DNA of 5,484 nt, taken from NCBI GenBank assembly GCA_012800805.1, contig JAAZIO010000019.1:1-5484 (forward strand), given 5' to 3'. How positions within the stretch are numbered: position 1 is the first letter of the stretch; each line of letters begins with the position of its first letter. Below are positions 5,281-5,484 of this stretch, piece by piece. Both the position numbers and the translations under genes were made by a program. The DNA is from Clostridiales bacterium. GTDB lineage: Bacteria > Bacillota > Clostridia > Christensenellales > CAG-917. The notes beneath the pieces are model-generated. The model saw only the letters and a program-made list of their open reading frames with translations. It had not been told where the DNA came from and searched no databases.

Positions 5281-5484
5281 ATGTATATAGGATTTTAAAC
5301 TATCTATTTATAGGATTATTATATTGTTAGCTATGTATTAATATATTGATTATTTTTATAAACTAATATCATATATATACGCTTTTTATAAAATCCCCTT
5401 ATTCCGCCAACTCCTTTTGTTTATATGGCTAATTATTACATTCAAACGCAACGATGTTAGAAATTCAATCACCCAAACACTTAA
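5281..5484. other. AT-rich upstream region of nadE, no supported gene
   Basis: These 204 bases up to the right edge hold no convincing gene on either strand. A TATAAT on the minus strand (5323-5318) could be the -10 box of nadE, with a leader of about 30 nt, but no recognisable -35 stands at 16-18 bp. The 10-mer TTTTTATAAA occurs twice (5353-5362 and 5383-5392), 30 bp apart, which may only reflect base composition. No riboswitch, tRNA or terminator was recognised. Confidence 0.5.

Noticed and set aside
5331..5372. Thirteen-codon minus-strand ORF upstream of nadE, a possible leader peptide.
   Set aside because: No ribosome binding site, no regulatory codon run and no attenuator hairpin.
5386..5484. 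Minus-strand frame open from the right edge for 32 codons, ending in TAA.
   Set aside because: It is short, resembles no family I recognise, and such a length can occur by chance; it could be the tail of a gene beyond the edge but this cannot be supported.
5454..5484. Plus-strand ATG open to the right edge.
   Set aside because: Only ten codons are visible and there is no Shine-Dalgarno upstream.
1..5484. CRISPR array, insertion sequence, tRNA or rRNA.
   Set aside because: No regularly spaced repeats, transposase motifs, terminal inverted repeats or RNA-gene signatures were seen.

Overview
The window is a compact stretch of bacterial DNA with every recognisable gene on the minus strand, so genes read from right to left. 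Gene content points to a strict anaerobe, most likely an uncultured or fermentative member of the Clostridia. It holds a sensory-type [FeFe]-hydrogenase, a HydC/NuoE-type [2Fe-2S] protein and an RsbW/SpoIIAB-like ATPase. Intergenic DNA is AT-rich, and most genes have Shine-Dalgarno sequences of the GGAGG type. The lineage is an inference from gene families, not from a marker gene.

Right part, 5484 to 3655: an AT-rich region with no convincing gene (5281-5484) leads into nadE, the ammonia-dependent NAD+ synthetase. Close behind it is a multi-pass membrane acyltransferase of the heparan-alpha-glucosaminide N-acetyltransferase/DUF1624 type. The two are probably one transcript.

Middle part, 3654 to 2927: a well-formed extended -10 promoter drives a single HydC/NuoE-like [2Fe-2S] gene. 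It is closed by a strong intrinsic terminator and a weaker second hairpin. The HydA and HydB partners of an electron-bifurcating hydrogenase are not next to it.

Left part, 2995 to 1: a second promoter with a TTGCAA -35 box and a 5'-end GC-rich inverted repeat precedes a tight five-gene operon. The order is DRTGG-domain protein, HATPase_c anti-sigma-type kinase, HydS-like [FeFe]-hydrogenase with ferredoxin domains, a second DRTGG-domain protein, and a PHP-domain phosphoesterase that runs off the left edge. Spacers are 9, 11 and 1 nt, and the last junction overlaps by 11 nt.

The most interesting part is this left operon. The hydrogenase-like protein keeps all four H-cluster cysteines and the L2 lysine but has alanine at the proton-transfer cysteine, the pattern of putative sensory hydrogenases. 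Placed next to a serine-kinase-like ATPase, two DRTGG ligand-binding-type domains and a phosphoesterase, it looks like an H2- or redox-sensing signalling module. It may control the organism's catalytic hydrogenase. That output is inferred; no sigma factor, STAS partner or DNA-binding regulator is visible here.
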